Source of the DNA: Streptacidiphilus pinicola
Lineage (GTDB): Bacteria; Actinomycetota; Actinomycetes; Streptomycetales; Streptomycetaceae
Assembly (NCBI RefSeq): GCF_003258295.1
Contig: NZ_QKYN01000110.1
Coordinates: 17,916 to 81,915 of the forward strand
Direction: 5' to 3'
Length of the DNA stretch: 64,000 bases
In this document: positions 36,777 to 45,433 of the stretch, piece after piece
Position numbering within the stretch: position 1 is the first letter of the stretch
How the letters are laid out: each line of letters opens with the position of its first letter
Translations under genes and position numbers: made by a program
The notes under the pieces: generated by a model
Databases searched by the model: none
Told to the model about the DNA's origin: nothing
The model's input: the letters and a program-made list of their open reading frames with translations, nothing else

Positions 36777-37814
36777 ATGACCTCGCCCCTGGAAGCATTC
36801 CGGCTCCACCTCCCGGTGCTGGCCGCGCCGATGGCCGGTGGGCCGAGCACGCCGGCGCTCGTCACCGCCGCGGCGCGGGCCGGGAGCCTCGGGTTCCTCG
36901 CGGGCGGATACAAGACGCCCGAGGCGCTGGCCGCCGAGATGGCCAAGGTACGGAGCGCGGGCGGGCCGTTCGGGGTGAACCTCTTCGCACCCAACCCCGT
37001 CCCGGTCGACCGCGCCGCGTTCGAGCACTACGCCGCCTCGCTCGCCGAGGACGCACGGGCGCTGGGGCTGGACCCGGCCACGCTCGGCGGGTCCCCGGTC
37101 GAGGACGACGACCGCTGGGCCGAGAAGATCGACCTGCTGCTCACCGACCCGGTGCCGGTCGTCAGCTTCACCTTCGGGCTGCCCGACGTGGCGGTCGTGG
37201 TCTCGCTGCGGGCCGTCGGGACCGTGGTCGTGCAGACCGTCACCTCGCCCGCCGAGGCCCTGATCGCCGCCGAGCTGGGCGCGGACATGCTGGTCGTCCA
37301 GGCCTCGGCCGCCGGAGGCCACTCCGGGACGCTGACCCCGCAGGTGATCCCGGATCAGGTCCCGCTGCCGGAGCTGGTCGCCCAGGTGCGTGAGGCGGTC
37401 GCGCTGCCGCTGATCGCGGCGGGCGGCGTCGGTACGCCCGAGGGGGTCGGTGAGGCGCTGCGCGCGGGAGCCGTGGCCGTCGCCGTCGGCACCGTCCTGC
37501 TCCGCGCCGACGAGGCCGGCACCTCCGCGACCTACCGTGACGCCCTGGCCGATCCGGCCCGTCAGGAGACCGTGGTCACCCGGGCCTTCACCGGTCGCCC
37601 GGCCCGCGGGCTGCGCAACGGCTTCACCGACCGCCACTCGGCCTCCGCCCCCATCGGTTACCCGGCCCTGCACCACCTCACCTCGCCGCTGCGCCGCGCC
37701 GCGGCCGCTTCCGGCGACGCCGAACGGCTCCATCTCTGGGCCGGCACCGGCCACCGGCACGCGACGGCCGAGCCGGTCGCCGACATCCTGACCCGCCTCG
37801 CGGAGCGGAGCTGA
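36777..37814 (+). CDS. Nitronate monooxygenase (2-nitropropane dioxygenase family)
   Basis: 345 residues, FMN-binding TIM barrel. Visible: VLAAPMAGGPSTPALVTAAARAGSLG, FGVNLFAP, the phosphate/active-site VQASAAGGHSGT with catalytic His, PLIAAGGVGTPEGV and AVAVGTVLLRADEAG. It oxidises alkyl nitronates such as propionate 3-nitronate, a detoxification role. The ATG at 36777 has GAGAGAG just upstream; an ATG four codons earlier is too close to its AGGA. It follows the flavoprotein gene by 66 nt, same strand. Confidence 0.88.
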   Translation: MTSPLEAFRLHLPVLAAPMAGGPSTPALVTAAARAGSLGFLAGGYKTPEALAAEMAKVRSAGGPFGVNLFAPNPVPVDRAAFEHYAASLAEDARALGLDPATLGGSPVEDDDRWAEKIDLLLTDPVPVVSFTFGLPDVAVVVSLRAVGTVVVQTVTSPAEALIAAELGADMLVVQASAAGGHSGTLTPQVIPDQVPLPELVAQVREAVALPLIAAGGVGTPEGVGEALRAGAVAVAVGTVLLRADEAGTSATYRDALADPARQETVVTRAFTGRPARGLRNGFTDRHSASAPIGYPALHHLTSPLRRAAAASGDAERLHLWAGTGHRHATAEPVADILTRLAERS

Positions 37815-38041
37815 GGACGAGCCGCCCCGGGACCTCGGCGGACGTTCGGTAACGATCCGGGACGGGCGGTGAAGCGTTCTTGCAGGTCAAGTGAGCAAGC
37901 CGAGCGGTTTCGTCCTATTCGCCCCAGAGTGTTGAGCTACCGTCAAGGACGAGATCCCTGGCACAATCGGGCGGTCTGTCGCAGAAGATCAGCCGTCCAT
38001 CGCGGGCCGGCGCGCTGAGCGCGCCCGGCTCTGGGGGAGTC

Positions 38042-39304
38042 ATGTCTCGGCCTCGCCGTACCCTTCGTCCTGCCCTGCGTCGTGCGTGCGTCGTCGCGCT
38101 CGTCGGGGTTTCCGCGCTCAGCCTCGGAGTCGGCACGGCCATGGCCGCCGGTGCCACCGCGGGGGACCAGCGCATCGCGCACAACCTCGACGTGCGCTTC
38201 CACCCGTTGGCGAACTCGCAGGCAACCGGCGAGGTGCTGGACGCCGCCAGTGGCCGCGTCGTCTGGTCGTCGGGGGCCGGCGCGCAGCTGATGCCCGCGT
38301 CCACCACGAAGGTCGCGACCGCGATCGCCGCCCTCACCGTGCTGGGCCCGAACCACTCCGAGCGCACCCGCGTGGTGCTCTCGGGCCACGCGCTCTACCT
38401 CGTCGGCGGCGCCGACCAGCACCTGACCGGCGACGACGTGAACGCCCTGGCCGACGCGGCCGCGGCCGCGCTGAAGGCCCGGCACGTCGGCAGCGTCACG
38501 CTCTACGTCGACGACTCGCTCTTCCCGCACGACCAGCCGACCTCGCCGGGCTGGCAGCCCGGCTACATACCGGGCGAGATCTCCTCGATCAGCGCGCTGC
38601 AGGTCTTCGGGCACGAGAACGTGGACAGCGCCCTGTACGCGGGCAACGTCTTCCGCTCACGGCTCGGCACGCACGGCATCGGCGTGCAGGGCCACACCCT
38701 GCCGCGCGGCAAGGCACCGCGCTCCGGCGTCCAGCTCGTCTCGCACACCTCGCCGTCGCTGGCGTACGAGGTGGAGCAGATGCTCAAGGACAGCGTCAAC
38801 GACAACGCCGAGGGCTTCGCGCGGCTGACCGCGCTCGCCGTCGGGCAGCCGGCCGACTGGCAGGGCGCCACCCGCGCGGTGCTCGCCGAGGTCGCCCGCT
38901 ACCACGTGCCGCTGAGCGGCGTGCACCTCTACGACGGCAGCGGCCTCTCCCGCGACGACCGGATGACGGCCTCCGCGCTGGCGTCCATGGCGGCGCTGAC
39001 CGTCGACCCGCGCTACGCGTCCGTGCTGAAGCCGGTGCTGACGGGCTTTCCGATCGCCGGCGTGGACGGCACCCTGGGCCCCGGCTGGGGCCGGTTCACC
39101 ACCTATCCGACGGACTGCGCCAAGGGGAAGATCGACGCCAAGACCGGCACGCTGACCGGCGGGATCGCCCTGGCCGGCGTCACCGTGAACAAGACGGACG
39201 GCCGCTGGAAGGCCTTCGCCTTCCTGGAGATGGGCGGCTTCAACACCACCTCGGCCCGCGACCTGATCGACCGTTGGGCGACCACGGTCCAGGGCTGCTG
39301 GTAG
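38042..39304 (+). CDS. dacB: D-alanyl-D-alanine carboxypeptidase/endopeptidase (PBP4, peptidase S13)
   Basis: 420 residues. The N-terminus is basic and hydrophobic with a likely signal peptide ending near AMAAG (residue 36). Penicillin-binding motifs: SxxK as Ser87-TTK90, SxN as Ser251-V-N, and KTG at Lys367. The long insert between SxxK and SxN (YLVGGADQHLT, PGEISSISALQV) is that of the S13/PBP4 family. It trims or cleaves peptidoglycan stem peptides outside the membrane. GGGGGAG precedes the ATG. A strong hairpin ends the gene. Confidence 0.92.
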   Translation: MSRPRRTLRPALRRACVVALVGVSALSLGVGTAMAAGATAGDQRIAHNLDVRFHPLANSQATGEVLDAASGRVVWSSGAGAQLMPASTTKVATAIAALTVLGPNHSERTRVVLSGHALYLVGGADQHLTGDDVNALADAAAAALKARHVGSVTLYVDDSLFPHDQPTSPGWQPGYIPGEISSISALQVFGHENVDSALYAGNVFRSRLGTHGIGVQGHTLPRGKAPRSGVQLVSHTSPSLAYEVEQMLKDSVNDNAEGFARLTALAVGQPADWQGATRAVLAEVARYHVPLSGVHLYDGSGLSRDDRMTASALASMAALTVDPRYASVLKPVLTGFPIAGVDGTLGPGWGRFTTYPTDCAKGKIDAKTGTLTGGIALAGVTVNKTDGRWKAFAFLEMGGFNTTSARDLIDRWATTVQGCW

Positions 39305-39319
39305 CCCCGAGCCGCATGA

Positions 39320-39356
39320 GAAGCCGCCGCCCCGTCGTGCTCGGGGCGGCGGCTTC
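39320..39356. terminator. Bidirectional terminator, dacB and alpha-galactosidase
   Basis: A 14-bp perfect stem (arms 39320-39333 and 39343-39356) with a 9-base loop, between two convergent stop codons. Confidence 0.8.
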
Positions 39357-39377
39357 CGGTGTGCAGAAGCCGGACGG

Positions 39378-41543
39378 CTACGGCTGCACGGCGAGCCCGA
39401 ACACGTGGATCGCCGGCGCGTTCGGCAGGGTGACGAAGCGGACCGTCTTGCCGGGGGTCAGCGGCACGGTGTTGGTGAACACCCCGTAGCTGATGCCGTA
39501 GTTGGCCGGACCGGTGGGCGTGTCGCGGTGGTCCGTGGTGAAGGCGGTCTTCGCGCCGTAGGCGTCGGTCGGGGCGCAGCACCAGTTGGGGAAGCCGAGT
39601 TGGCCGGTGCTGGTGCTGCCGTCGGTGTAGGTGACGGTCACCGTGCCGGAGACGAAGCCCGCCTCCGCGCCGAGGAAGCCGAGGGCACTGCCCTGGCCGC
39701 CGAAGGTGATCTCCTGGCCGCCCGCGGCGACGTTGTCGACGGTGCCGGGCGCGGCCGAGGGCCAGGTGAAGCTCAGGCCGTTGGCCTTGATCGTGGCACC
39801 CGGGGTGGCCCCGGCCTTGGCGAGCGCCTCGGTGGAGTAGCTGTCGCCGCCGCCGTCGAGGTTGCCGGGCGTGGTGTCGCTCTCGGAGGTGGCGCCGACG
39901 TTGTCGAAGGCGGAGGCCAGCGTCGGGTACGGGACGACCTGCACGATCGTCTGCTGACCGGCCACCGTGTCGACCCGGCCCGAGCCGACGGCCCGGTAGG
40001 CCGCCGTCGCGCTGATCGGCGTCACGGTCGTGCCGGGCGCGCCCTGCGGTCCGTGGACCGTCACGGTCGTGCTCGCCGAGCCGCCGGCGGCGACGCGCGG
40101 CAGCCGCGCGGAGGACGGGGTGACCGTCCAGCCCGCCGGGGCGGCGAAACGCAGCCGCGCGTCGGCGAGCGCCACCGCGCCGTGGTCGGCGAGGGTGACA
40201 CGGTACGTCCCGGGGTGCTGCGCGGTGCTGACGTCGTGCCAGGTGATCGCCGTCGCGGGCGCGAGACCGCGGGCCGCGCCGGAGTGGACCCGGAGCAGGA
40301 CGGTGGCGTGCGGCGGCACGTCCGCCGAGATCACCCCGGTGGTCTCGGTGACCTGCTTGGTCACCAGGTCTCGCAGGGAGTAGCCGGCGGCCGCCCGCAG
40401 GCCGGCCTTGGCCGCCGTTGTGGTGACGGTCTGGGCGCGGTCGGAGGAGTTGAACAGCGCGACGGCCCGGTCACCGCCCGCCAGCGGCTTGCTCAACACG
40501 TCGTAGCCGGTGCCCTGTTGGACGATTCGGCCCTGGATGCCGAGGCGGTCCTGGTCGACGGCGATGACGTCCTTGTTGCCGAGCACGGCGAGCGCGGCGG
40601 GGGACAGGTGGGTGAGGTCGGTGCTGGATATCAGCGGCGCGGCCATCATGGACCAGAGCGAGACCTGGCTCTGGATCTCGTCGCGGCTCAGCCCGGAGTC
40701 GCCGGCGAGCAGGAAGTCCGGGTCGTTCCAGCGGCCCGGCCGCTGCAGCGCCGCGAGGCCCACGTTGTAGCCGTAGTTGTAGTCGATGGACGCCCACTTG
40801 TCGGCGCCGCTGTCCTGGCCGAGCGCGATGTCCGCGCCCTCCCGCCACAGGTTGCCGAGCTGGGCGGACCAGCGGATCACCGAGTCCCAGTTCGCCTCGC
40901 CCTGGAAGTAGGCGGGGGCCGAGATGGAGAAGACGATCCGGCGGTGCGTGTTCAGCAGCGCCTGGCTCATCGCGGTGTAGGTGTCGCGGTAGCTCTGCTC
41001 GTCCGTCTCACCGGTTTTGGTGGGCACGTTGCAGCCGTCGAGCTTGACGTAGTCGACGCCCCAGGAGGCGAAGAGGTCGGCGTCCTGCTGCCAGTGGCCG
41101 AGTGAACCGGGGTAGCCGCCGCAGGTGTTGGTCCCGGCGTCCTCGTAGATGCCGAACTTGATCCCGAGCTTGTGCAGTTGCTGCCCGACGTAGGCCATGC
41201 CGTGCGGGAAGAGCTTGGGGTTGGCCACCAGGTCGCCCGCCGCGTCGCGCTGCTGCGCCATCCAGCAGTCGTCGATCGTGACGGTGTCGTATCCCTTCTT
41301 CGCCAGTCCCGTGCTGACCAGGGCACGGGCGTTGCCGAGGATGGTCTGTTCGTCGATGCCGCACTGGTAGTAGGACCAGTCGTTCCACCCCATGGGCGGG
41401 GTGGGGGCGAAGTTCGGGTACTGCGTCACCGCCCCGGCGGCGGCCTGGGCCGGCGGGGCGAGGAGTAGGCCGGCGGAGGCGGCGGCCAGAGTCGTGCAGC
41501 AGGCGACGGTGGCACGCAGCCACCGGGGCAGGGGAGTCGTCAC
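39378..41543 (-). CDS. Secreted GH27 alpha-galactosidase with NEW3-type domain
   Basis: 721 residues. A signal peptide of about 35 residues precedes the GH27 barrel: TPPMGWNDWSYYQCGI, VTIDDCWM, FGIYEDAGTNTCGGYPGS, nucleophile Asp169 in DYVKLDGC, acid/base Asp238 in REGADIA. A beta-sandwich follows, then an NPCBM-associated NEW3 domain (LADARLRFAAPAGWTVTPS, GGSASTTVTVHGP) and a C-terminal beta-rich carbohydrate-binding-like region (residues 540-721, FDNVGATSESDTTPGNLDGGG). It shares only the barrel motifs with the enzyme at 31410. GTG start at 41543 with GAGGT upstream. Extracellular removal of alpha-linked galactose is the family role. Confidence 0.92.
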   Translation of the reverse strand: MTTPLPRWLRATVACCTTLAAASAGLLLAPPAQAAAGAVTQYPNFAPTPPMGWNDWSYYQCGIDEQTILGNARALVSTGLAKKGYDTVTIDDCWMAQQRDAAGDLVANPKLFPHGMAYVGQQLHKLGIKFGIYEDAGTNTCGGYPGSLGHWQQDADLFASWGVDYVKLDGCNVPTKTGETDEQSYRDTYTAMSQALLNTHRRIVFSISAPAYFQGEANWDSVIRWSAQLGNLWREGADIALGQDSGADKWASIDYNYGYNVGLAALQRPGRWNDPDFLLAGDSGLSRDEIQSQVSLWSMMAAPLISSTDLTHLSPAALAVLGNKDVIAVDQDRLGIQGRIVQQGTGYDVLSKPLAGGDRAVALFNSSDRAQTVTTTAAKAGLRAAAGYSLRDLVTKQVTETTGVISADVPPHATVLLRVHSGAARGLAPATAITWHDVSTAQHPGTYRVTLADHGAVALADARLRFAAPAGWTVTPSSARLPRVAAGGSASTTVTVHGPQGAPGTTVTPISATAAYRAVGSGRVDTVAGQQTIVQVVPYPTLASAFDNVGATSESDTTPGNLDGGGDSYSTEALAKAGATPGATIKANGLSFTWPSAAPGTVDNVAAGGQEITFGGQGSALGFLGAEAGFVSGTVTVTYTDGSTSTGQLGFPNWCCAPTDAYGAKTAFTTDHRDTPTGPANYGISYGVFTNTVPLTPGKTVRFVTLPNAPAIHVFGLAVQP

Positions 41544-41650
41544 GCGGCGACCTCACGGCATCTCGGGGTCAGGGCGGGGTCAGGGCATGGTGGCTGACGT
41601 GTCCTCAGCAGCCGGGACTCTTTCTACGGGACGGTGCTCATTTTTGACAA

Positions 41651-41674
41651 GACCTGGGATTAATCAATCAGGTC
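41651..41674. promoter_or_regulatory. Inverted-repeat operator candidate upstream of the second alpha-galactosidase gene
   Basis: GACCTG and CAGGTC arms enclose GGATTAATCAAT, itself containing the palindrome GATTAATC. The AT-rich block lies 108 nt upstream of the GTG start and overlaps a possible TTGATT -35. Confidence 0.4.
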
Positions 41675-41719
41675 CGCGCACCGGTCCTGCCAAGCCTTGC
41701 ATATGCCCCGCGCGCGAGG

Positions 41720-42346
41720 TCAGCGCACCAGTCGCTCCGCCAGCAGCAGCACGCCGATCACCACCATCGCGGCGCCGGAGCAGCGCGTCACCGCGCGGGC
41801 GACGGCGGGGCGGGCGCGCAGCACGCGCCGGGCCGCGGTGCCGACGCCCGCGTAGACGGCGGCGCAGTTGGCCGTGTGCACCAGGCCCAGCAGCGCGATC
41901 TGCGCGGCGAACGGCCAGGCCGCTCCCCGGGTGGCGAACTGCGGCAGCAGCGCGACGAAGAGCAGCAGCGCCTTCGGGTTGAGCCCGCTGATGCCGGCGC
42001 CCTTCGCGGTCCGGCGCAGCCACGACACGGCGGCGGGATCGTCCTCGGCTCCGGCGGCCTGCGGGGTCGACGGTCGGGTCAGGGTGGCGACGCCGAGCCG
42101 CACCAGGTAGCCGGCGCCCACCGCCGTCAGCACCGTCAGCACCAGCGGCGACCCGGCGACGAGCGCGGCCAGGCCCGCGGCCACCACCGCGGTCAGTGCG
42201 ACGTACCCCAGCAGCAGTCCGCCGACGGCGGGCAGCACCGTCCGGTCCCGCAGGCCGGCGGCGATGGCGTGGGCCCAGTCCGCGCCCGGGACCAGCACGA
42301 GCAGGAACGACACCGCCCAGAACGCGCCGACACTGCCCATCGCCAT
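41720..42346 (-). CDS. LysE/RhtB-family amino-acid exporter
   Basis: 208 residues with about six membrane segments. The N-terminal LVPGADWAHAIAAGLRDR and the central ISGLNPKALLLFVALLPQFATR are the family signatures. It exports amino acids or related metabolites using the proton gradient. GAGGGGAAG lies before the ATG at 42346. It is divergent from an Lrp/AsnC-type regulator gene, a classic arrangement for amino-acid-triggered export. Confidence 0.88.
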   Translation of the reverse strand: MAMGSVGAFWAVSFLLVLVPGADWAHAIAAGLRDRTVLPAVGGLLLGYVALTAVVAAGLAALVAGSPLVLTVLTAVGAGYLVRLGVATLTRPSTPQAAGAEDDPAAVSWLRRTAKGAGISGLNPKALLLFVALLPQFATRGAAWPFAAQIALLGLVHTANCAAVYAGVGTAARRVLRARPAVARAVTRCSGAAMVVIGVLLLAERLVR

Positions 42347-42439
42347 GGTCTTCCCCTCACCCTTCGACGTTCGAGGGGAAGACTAGGGCGAATCGGACAG
42401 AAGGTGCTTCCAAGAATTCCTCGGCGCTCCGCCCATAGT

Positions 42440-42452
42440 GGAAGAATCTTCC
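42440..42452. promoter_or_regulatory. Lrp-type operator candidate at the regulator start
   Basis: GGAAGA, central A, TCTTCC: a perfect 13-bp palindrome ending two bases before the ATG of the Lrp gene and overlapping its weak ribosome site. Autoregulation is likely. Confidence 0.55.
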
Positions 42453-42454
42453 CC

Positions 42455-42907
42455 ATGGACGACGTGGACCGGAAAATTCTTGCCGAGCTCCAGCAGGACG
42501 GGCGGCTGACCCTCACCGAGCTGGCGGAGCGGGTCCGCCTCAGCGTCTCCCCCTGCCACCGGCGGCTGCGCGCGCTGGAACGCTCCGGCGCGATCGCCGG
42601 CTACCACGCGCGCCTCGACGCGAACAGCCTCGGCCTGACCTTCGAGGCGCTGGTCTTCGTGACCATGCGTTACGAGGACCGCGAGACGGTCGCCGCCTTC
42701 GAGCAGGCGGTCGCCGAGATCCCCCAGGTGCTGCAGGCGCAGCGGCTCTTCGGTGACCCGGACTACCTGCTCCGGGTGGTCACCCGCGACCTGGCCGCCT
42801 ACCAGCAGCTCTACGACGAGCGCCTGGCGACGCTGCCGGGAGTGCAGCGGCTGAGTTCCACGCTGGTGATGAAGAGCGTCGTCGAGGCGCGGTCGTTGCC
42901 GCTGTAG
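42455..42907 (+). CDS. Lrp/AsnC-family transcriptional regulator
   Basis: 150 residues, normal length. The helix-turn-helix is DRKILAELQQDGRLTLTELAERVRLSVSPCHRRLRALERSG; the C-terminal RAM ligand-binding domain has LTFEALVFVTMRYEDRETVAAF and FGDPDYLLRVVTRDLAAYQQLYDERLATLPGV, the usual motif near its end. It probably controls the divergent LysE exporter and itself in response to an amino acid. A poor GGAAG ribosome site overlaps the palindrome at 42440-42452. Confidence 0.9.
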   Translation: MDDVDRKILAELQQDGRLTLTELAERVRLSVSPCHRRLRALERSGAIAGYHARLDANSLGLTFEALVFVTMRYEDRETVAAFEQAVAEIPQVLQAQRLFGDPDYLLRVVTRDLAAYQQLYDERLATLPGVQRLSSTLVMKSVVEARSLPL

Positions 42908-42949
42908 GCCAGACGCCGCAGACCGGAACCTGTAGGCCGGGCGCGAGGA

Positions 42950-44197
42950 TCAGGACGGACCGGCCTGGTCCCGGCCCGCGTCGCGCATGCGGCCGTAGGA
43001 GTAGACGCAGCCGGCCAGGGCGACGTCGGACAGCAGCATGAACCCGATCGAGTAGGAGTGCTGGGTGCTGTAGACCGCGCCCATCACCAGCGGCGGCAGG
43101 AAGCCGCCGAGCCCGCCCATCGCGCCGACGATGCCGGTGACGCTGCCGACCTGGGACACCGGGGTGACCCGGGAGACCAGCGCGAAGACCGAGCCGCTGG
43201 CCGTGCCGAGGCCGCCCGCCATCAGCAGCAGCACCACGGTCGCGCCCGGCGTCAGCTTGGGGTCGAAGGCCTGGACGATGGCGAGCACCGCGGTGATCGC
43301 CAGCGCCCACGCGGTCACCACCGCCGGGTGGATCCGGTCCGCGAGCCAGCCGCCGACCGGCCGCAGCAGCACCGTGACCGCGGCGAAGCCCGCGGCCTTG
43401 GTCCCGGCCTCGGTGGCGCTGAGCCCGTACCAGGTCTTCAGGTAGGTCGGCAGGTAGACGCCGAAGGCGACGATGCCGCCGAAGCCGATCGCGTAGAGCG
43501 CGGACAGCTCCCAGGTGACCCGAAGCCGTCCGGCCCGCGCCAGCCGGGCACCGAGTGAGTCGGTGGGGACGGCGCGGTCGGGCCGGTCCCGCAGCAGGAA
43601 GAAGGAGACCACCGAGAACGCCGCGAGCGCGACGGCCACGATGAGGAAGGGCAGGTCCTGCCCATGTTTGTACAGCCGCGGGGTGAAGTAGCCGGACAGG
43701 GCGACGCCGCCCATGCCCATGCCGAACACGCCCAGCGCCGCACCCCGGTTGGCGGGCGGGAACCAGGAGTTGACCAGCGGGACGCCGATGGCGAAGGTGG
43801 TGCCGCCCAGCCCCAGCAGGAAGCCCACCGCGACCAGCGTCCCGTAGGAGCCGCGGGCCGGGATCAGCAGCAGCACCGGAACGATCGTCAACGCGCTGAC
43901 CAGCGGGAACATCAGCCTCGCGCCGTAACGGTCGGTCAGCGCCCCGACCGGGACCCGGCCGAGGGAGCCGACCAGCACCGGCACGGCCACCAGCAGTGAC
44001 TGCGCGAACGAGCTCATGTGCAGCTTCTGGTCGAAACTGCCGGCCAGCGGTGCGATCAGGTTCCACGCCCAGAACGTCAGCGTGAAGCCGATCGTCGCCA
44101 CCGCCAGGTTGAGCCAGGCCGTGGCGCCGGGCCCCTTTGCCGTGTCGGCCGCTCCGGCCGGGGGCGCCGCGGGGGTTCCGATCCGGGGCTCGGCCAT
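42950..44197 (-). CDS. NarK-type nitrate/nitrite MFS transporter
   Basis: 415 residues, 12 membrane segments. The nitrate-signature regions are present in the first half (GLGGTTFAIGVPLVNSWFPPANRG, then ALGVFGMGMGGVALSGYF) and as AGGLGTASGSVFALVSRVTP in the second, together with GALTDRYGARLMFPL. This is the NarK/NNP subfamily. No nitrate or nitrite reductase genes are in the window. The start at 44197 is one base from the stop of the sortase gene, so the two are translated from one transcript, an unexpected partnership. Confidence 0.87.
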   Translation of the reverse strand: MAEPRIGTPAAPPAGAADTAKGPGATAWLNLAVATIGFTLTFWAWNLIAPLAGSFDQKLHMSSFAQSLLVAVPVLVGSLGRVPVGALTDRYGARLMFPLVSALTIVPVLLLIPARGSYGTLVAVGFLLGLGGTTFAIGVPLVNSWFPPANRGAALGVFGMGMGGVALSGYFTPRLYKHGQDLPFLIVAVALAAFSVVSFFLLRDRPDRAVPTDSLGARLARAGRLRVTWELSALYAIGFGGIVAFGVYLPTYLKTWYGLSATEAGTKAAGFAAVTVLLRPVGGWLADRIHPAVVTAWALAITAVLAIVQAFDPKLTPGATVVLLLMAGGLGTASGSVFALVSRVTPVSQVGSVTGIVGAMGGLGGFLPPLVMGAVYSTQHSYSIGFMLLSDVALAGCVYSYGRMRDAGRDQAGPS

Positions 44198-44198
44198 C

Positions 44199-44873
44199 TC
44201 AGACGCTCTTCGACCGGGTCGAGCCGGTGAGGTGGGCGAAGACGACCACGTTGCCCAGGTACTCCTGCCGGGACTTGTCGAAGCCCGCGCCGCAGGTGAT
44301 CAGACGCAGCTCCGGGTCCGCGGTCTGGCCGTAGACCTGCTGGGTCGGGAAGCTGCTGGCGGCGTAGGCCTGCACCGCGTCGATGGTGAAGACGGCCGTG
44401 GTGTGGTCCGCGCGGTCGACGTCGATGGTCCACCCCTTCTTCAGCGCGCCGAGGTTGTAGAAGACGGCCGGCCCCTGGGTGTTGTCGACGTGTCCGGCGA
44501 TCACCGCGGTGCCGCTCTCGCCCGGGGTGATGCCGGCCTGGTACCAGCCGGCCAGGTTGCGGTCGGCCTCCGGCGGAGCGTCGAGGTGGCCGTTGGCCAG
44601 CAGCGACAGACCGGTCAGCGGGGCGTTGACACCGATGACGGGGATCCGCACCCGGGTCGGCGTCGCGGGCGGGAGCGGTGTCGCCGCGCCGGACGGGCTC
44701 GCGCTCGGGGGCCCGGAGGCGAGACCCTGCGCGGCCGTGGGCTGCGGCGGCGGGGAGTAGCGCGGCCAGCCGTGGACGACGAGGGCGGCGCCGATCAGTA
44801 CGACGGCGGCGATCGAGGCGATCACCATGAGGTGGCGACGCCGGCTGGTGGGCTGGTTCTCCACGGTGCTCAC
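44199..44873 (-). CDS. Class E/F-type actinobacterial sortase
   Basis: 224 residues. A short cytoplasmic N-terminus, one membrane segment (LMVIASIAAVVLIGAALVVHG), a Pro/Ser-rich linker, then the sortase barrel with His128 in AGHVDNTQGPAVFYNL, Cys194 in LITCGAGFD and Arg202 in KSRQEYLGNVVVFA. The TLITC context and small size fit class F (some members annotated class E). It would join a surface protein to the cell wall. GTG start at 44873 with GGAG eight bases before. The gene upstream encodes a likely partner or substrate. Confidence 0.9.
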   Translation of the reverse strand: MSTVENQPTSRRRHLMVIASIAAVVLIGAALVVHGWPRYSPPPQPTAAQGLASGPPSASPSGAATPLPPATPTRVRIPVIGVNAPLTGLSLLANGHLDAPPEADRNLAGWYQAGITPGESGTAVIAGHVDNTQGPAVFYNLGALKKGWTIDVDRADHTTAVFTIDAVQAYAASSFPTQQVYGQTADPELRLITCGAGFDKSRQEYLGNVVVFAHLTGSTRSKSV

Positions 44874-44998
44874 GCGGGACTCCGGTACGAGGGTTGCGGC
44901 AGGGGATCTGGGGGTGGGGCCGGAGAAGGCCCGGCCCCGGGTGCGAGCGCGGCACGAGGCCGCGGCGCGCACACGGGGCCGTCTGGGATCGCGAGGGG

Positions 44999-45433
44999 TC
45001 AGGCGCGGCCGGAGGCGCGGCGGCGCTTGAACAGCACCGTGCCGCCGACACCGGCCAGCGCGACCAGGGCGGAGCCCGCGGCGAGGTCCGCGGTGTTCGC
45101 GCCGGTGCTGGTGGAGCCGACACCGGTGGTCATGGTGCCGCTCGGGCTGACCGGGCAGAGCCGGGCGGCGCGCGAGGCGGCCGCGTCGGCGGCCTCCTTC
45201 AGGTCCTCCAGGTTGGCCCGCTCGGCCTTGCCCGGGTGCCCGCCGTCCTTGATCTGCTTCTTGAAGTCCCGCCACGCCGCCTCGAACGCGTCCTCGGCCT
45301 TCTCCGCCTTGACGACCGCGCGGTGGCAGTCGTCGTGGTGGTGCCCCGTGGTCGCGGCGTTGGCGGCCGGGGCGGCGAACATCAGGCCGACGGCGACGAC
45401 CGCGGTGCCGGCGATGGTGGAGATGGTGCGCAT
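44999..45433 (-). CDS. Secreted, C-terminally anchored protein next to the sortase
   Basis: 144 residues. A signal peptide (TIAGTAVVAVGLMFAAPAANA) is followed by a His/Asp/Cys-containing charged helical domain (HHHDDCHRAVVKAEKAEDAFE, then AAASRAARLCP, so two Cys may pair), a Gly/Ser/Thr linker, a hydrophobic helix (DLAAGSALVALAGVGGTVLF) and a KRRRASGRA tail. That end is the layout of a cell-wall sorting signal, but no LPxTG- or LAxTG-like pentapeptide is present; GANTA precedes the helix. It may be a non-canonical substrate of the sortase 125 nt downstream, or stay membrane-anchored. Confidence 0.8.
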   Translation of the reverse strand: MRTISTIAGTAVVAVGLMFAAPAANAATTGHHHDDCHRAVVKAEKAEDAFEAAWRDFKKQIKDGGHPGKAERANLEDLKEAADAAASRAARLCPVSPSGTMTTGVGSTSTGANTADLAAGSALVALAGVGGTVLFKRRRASGRA

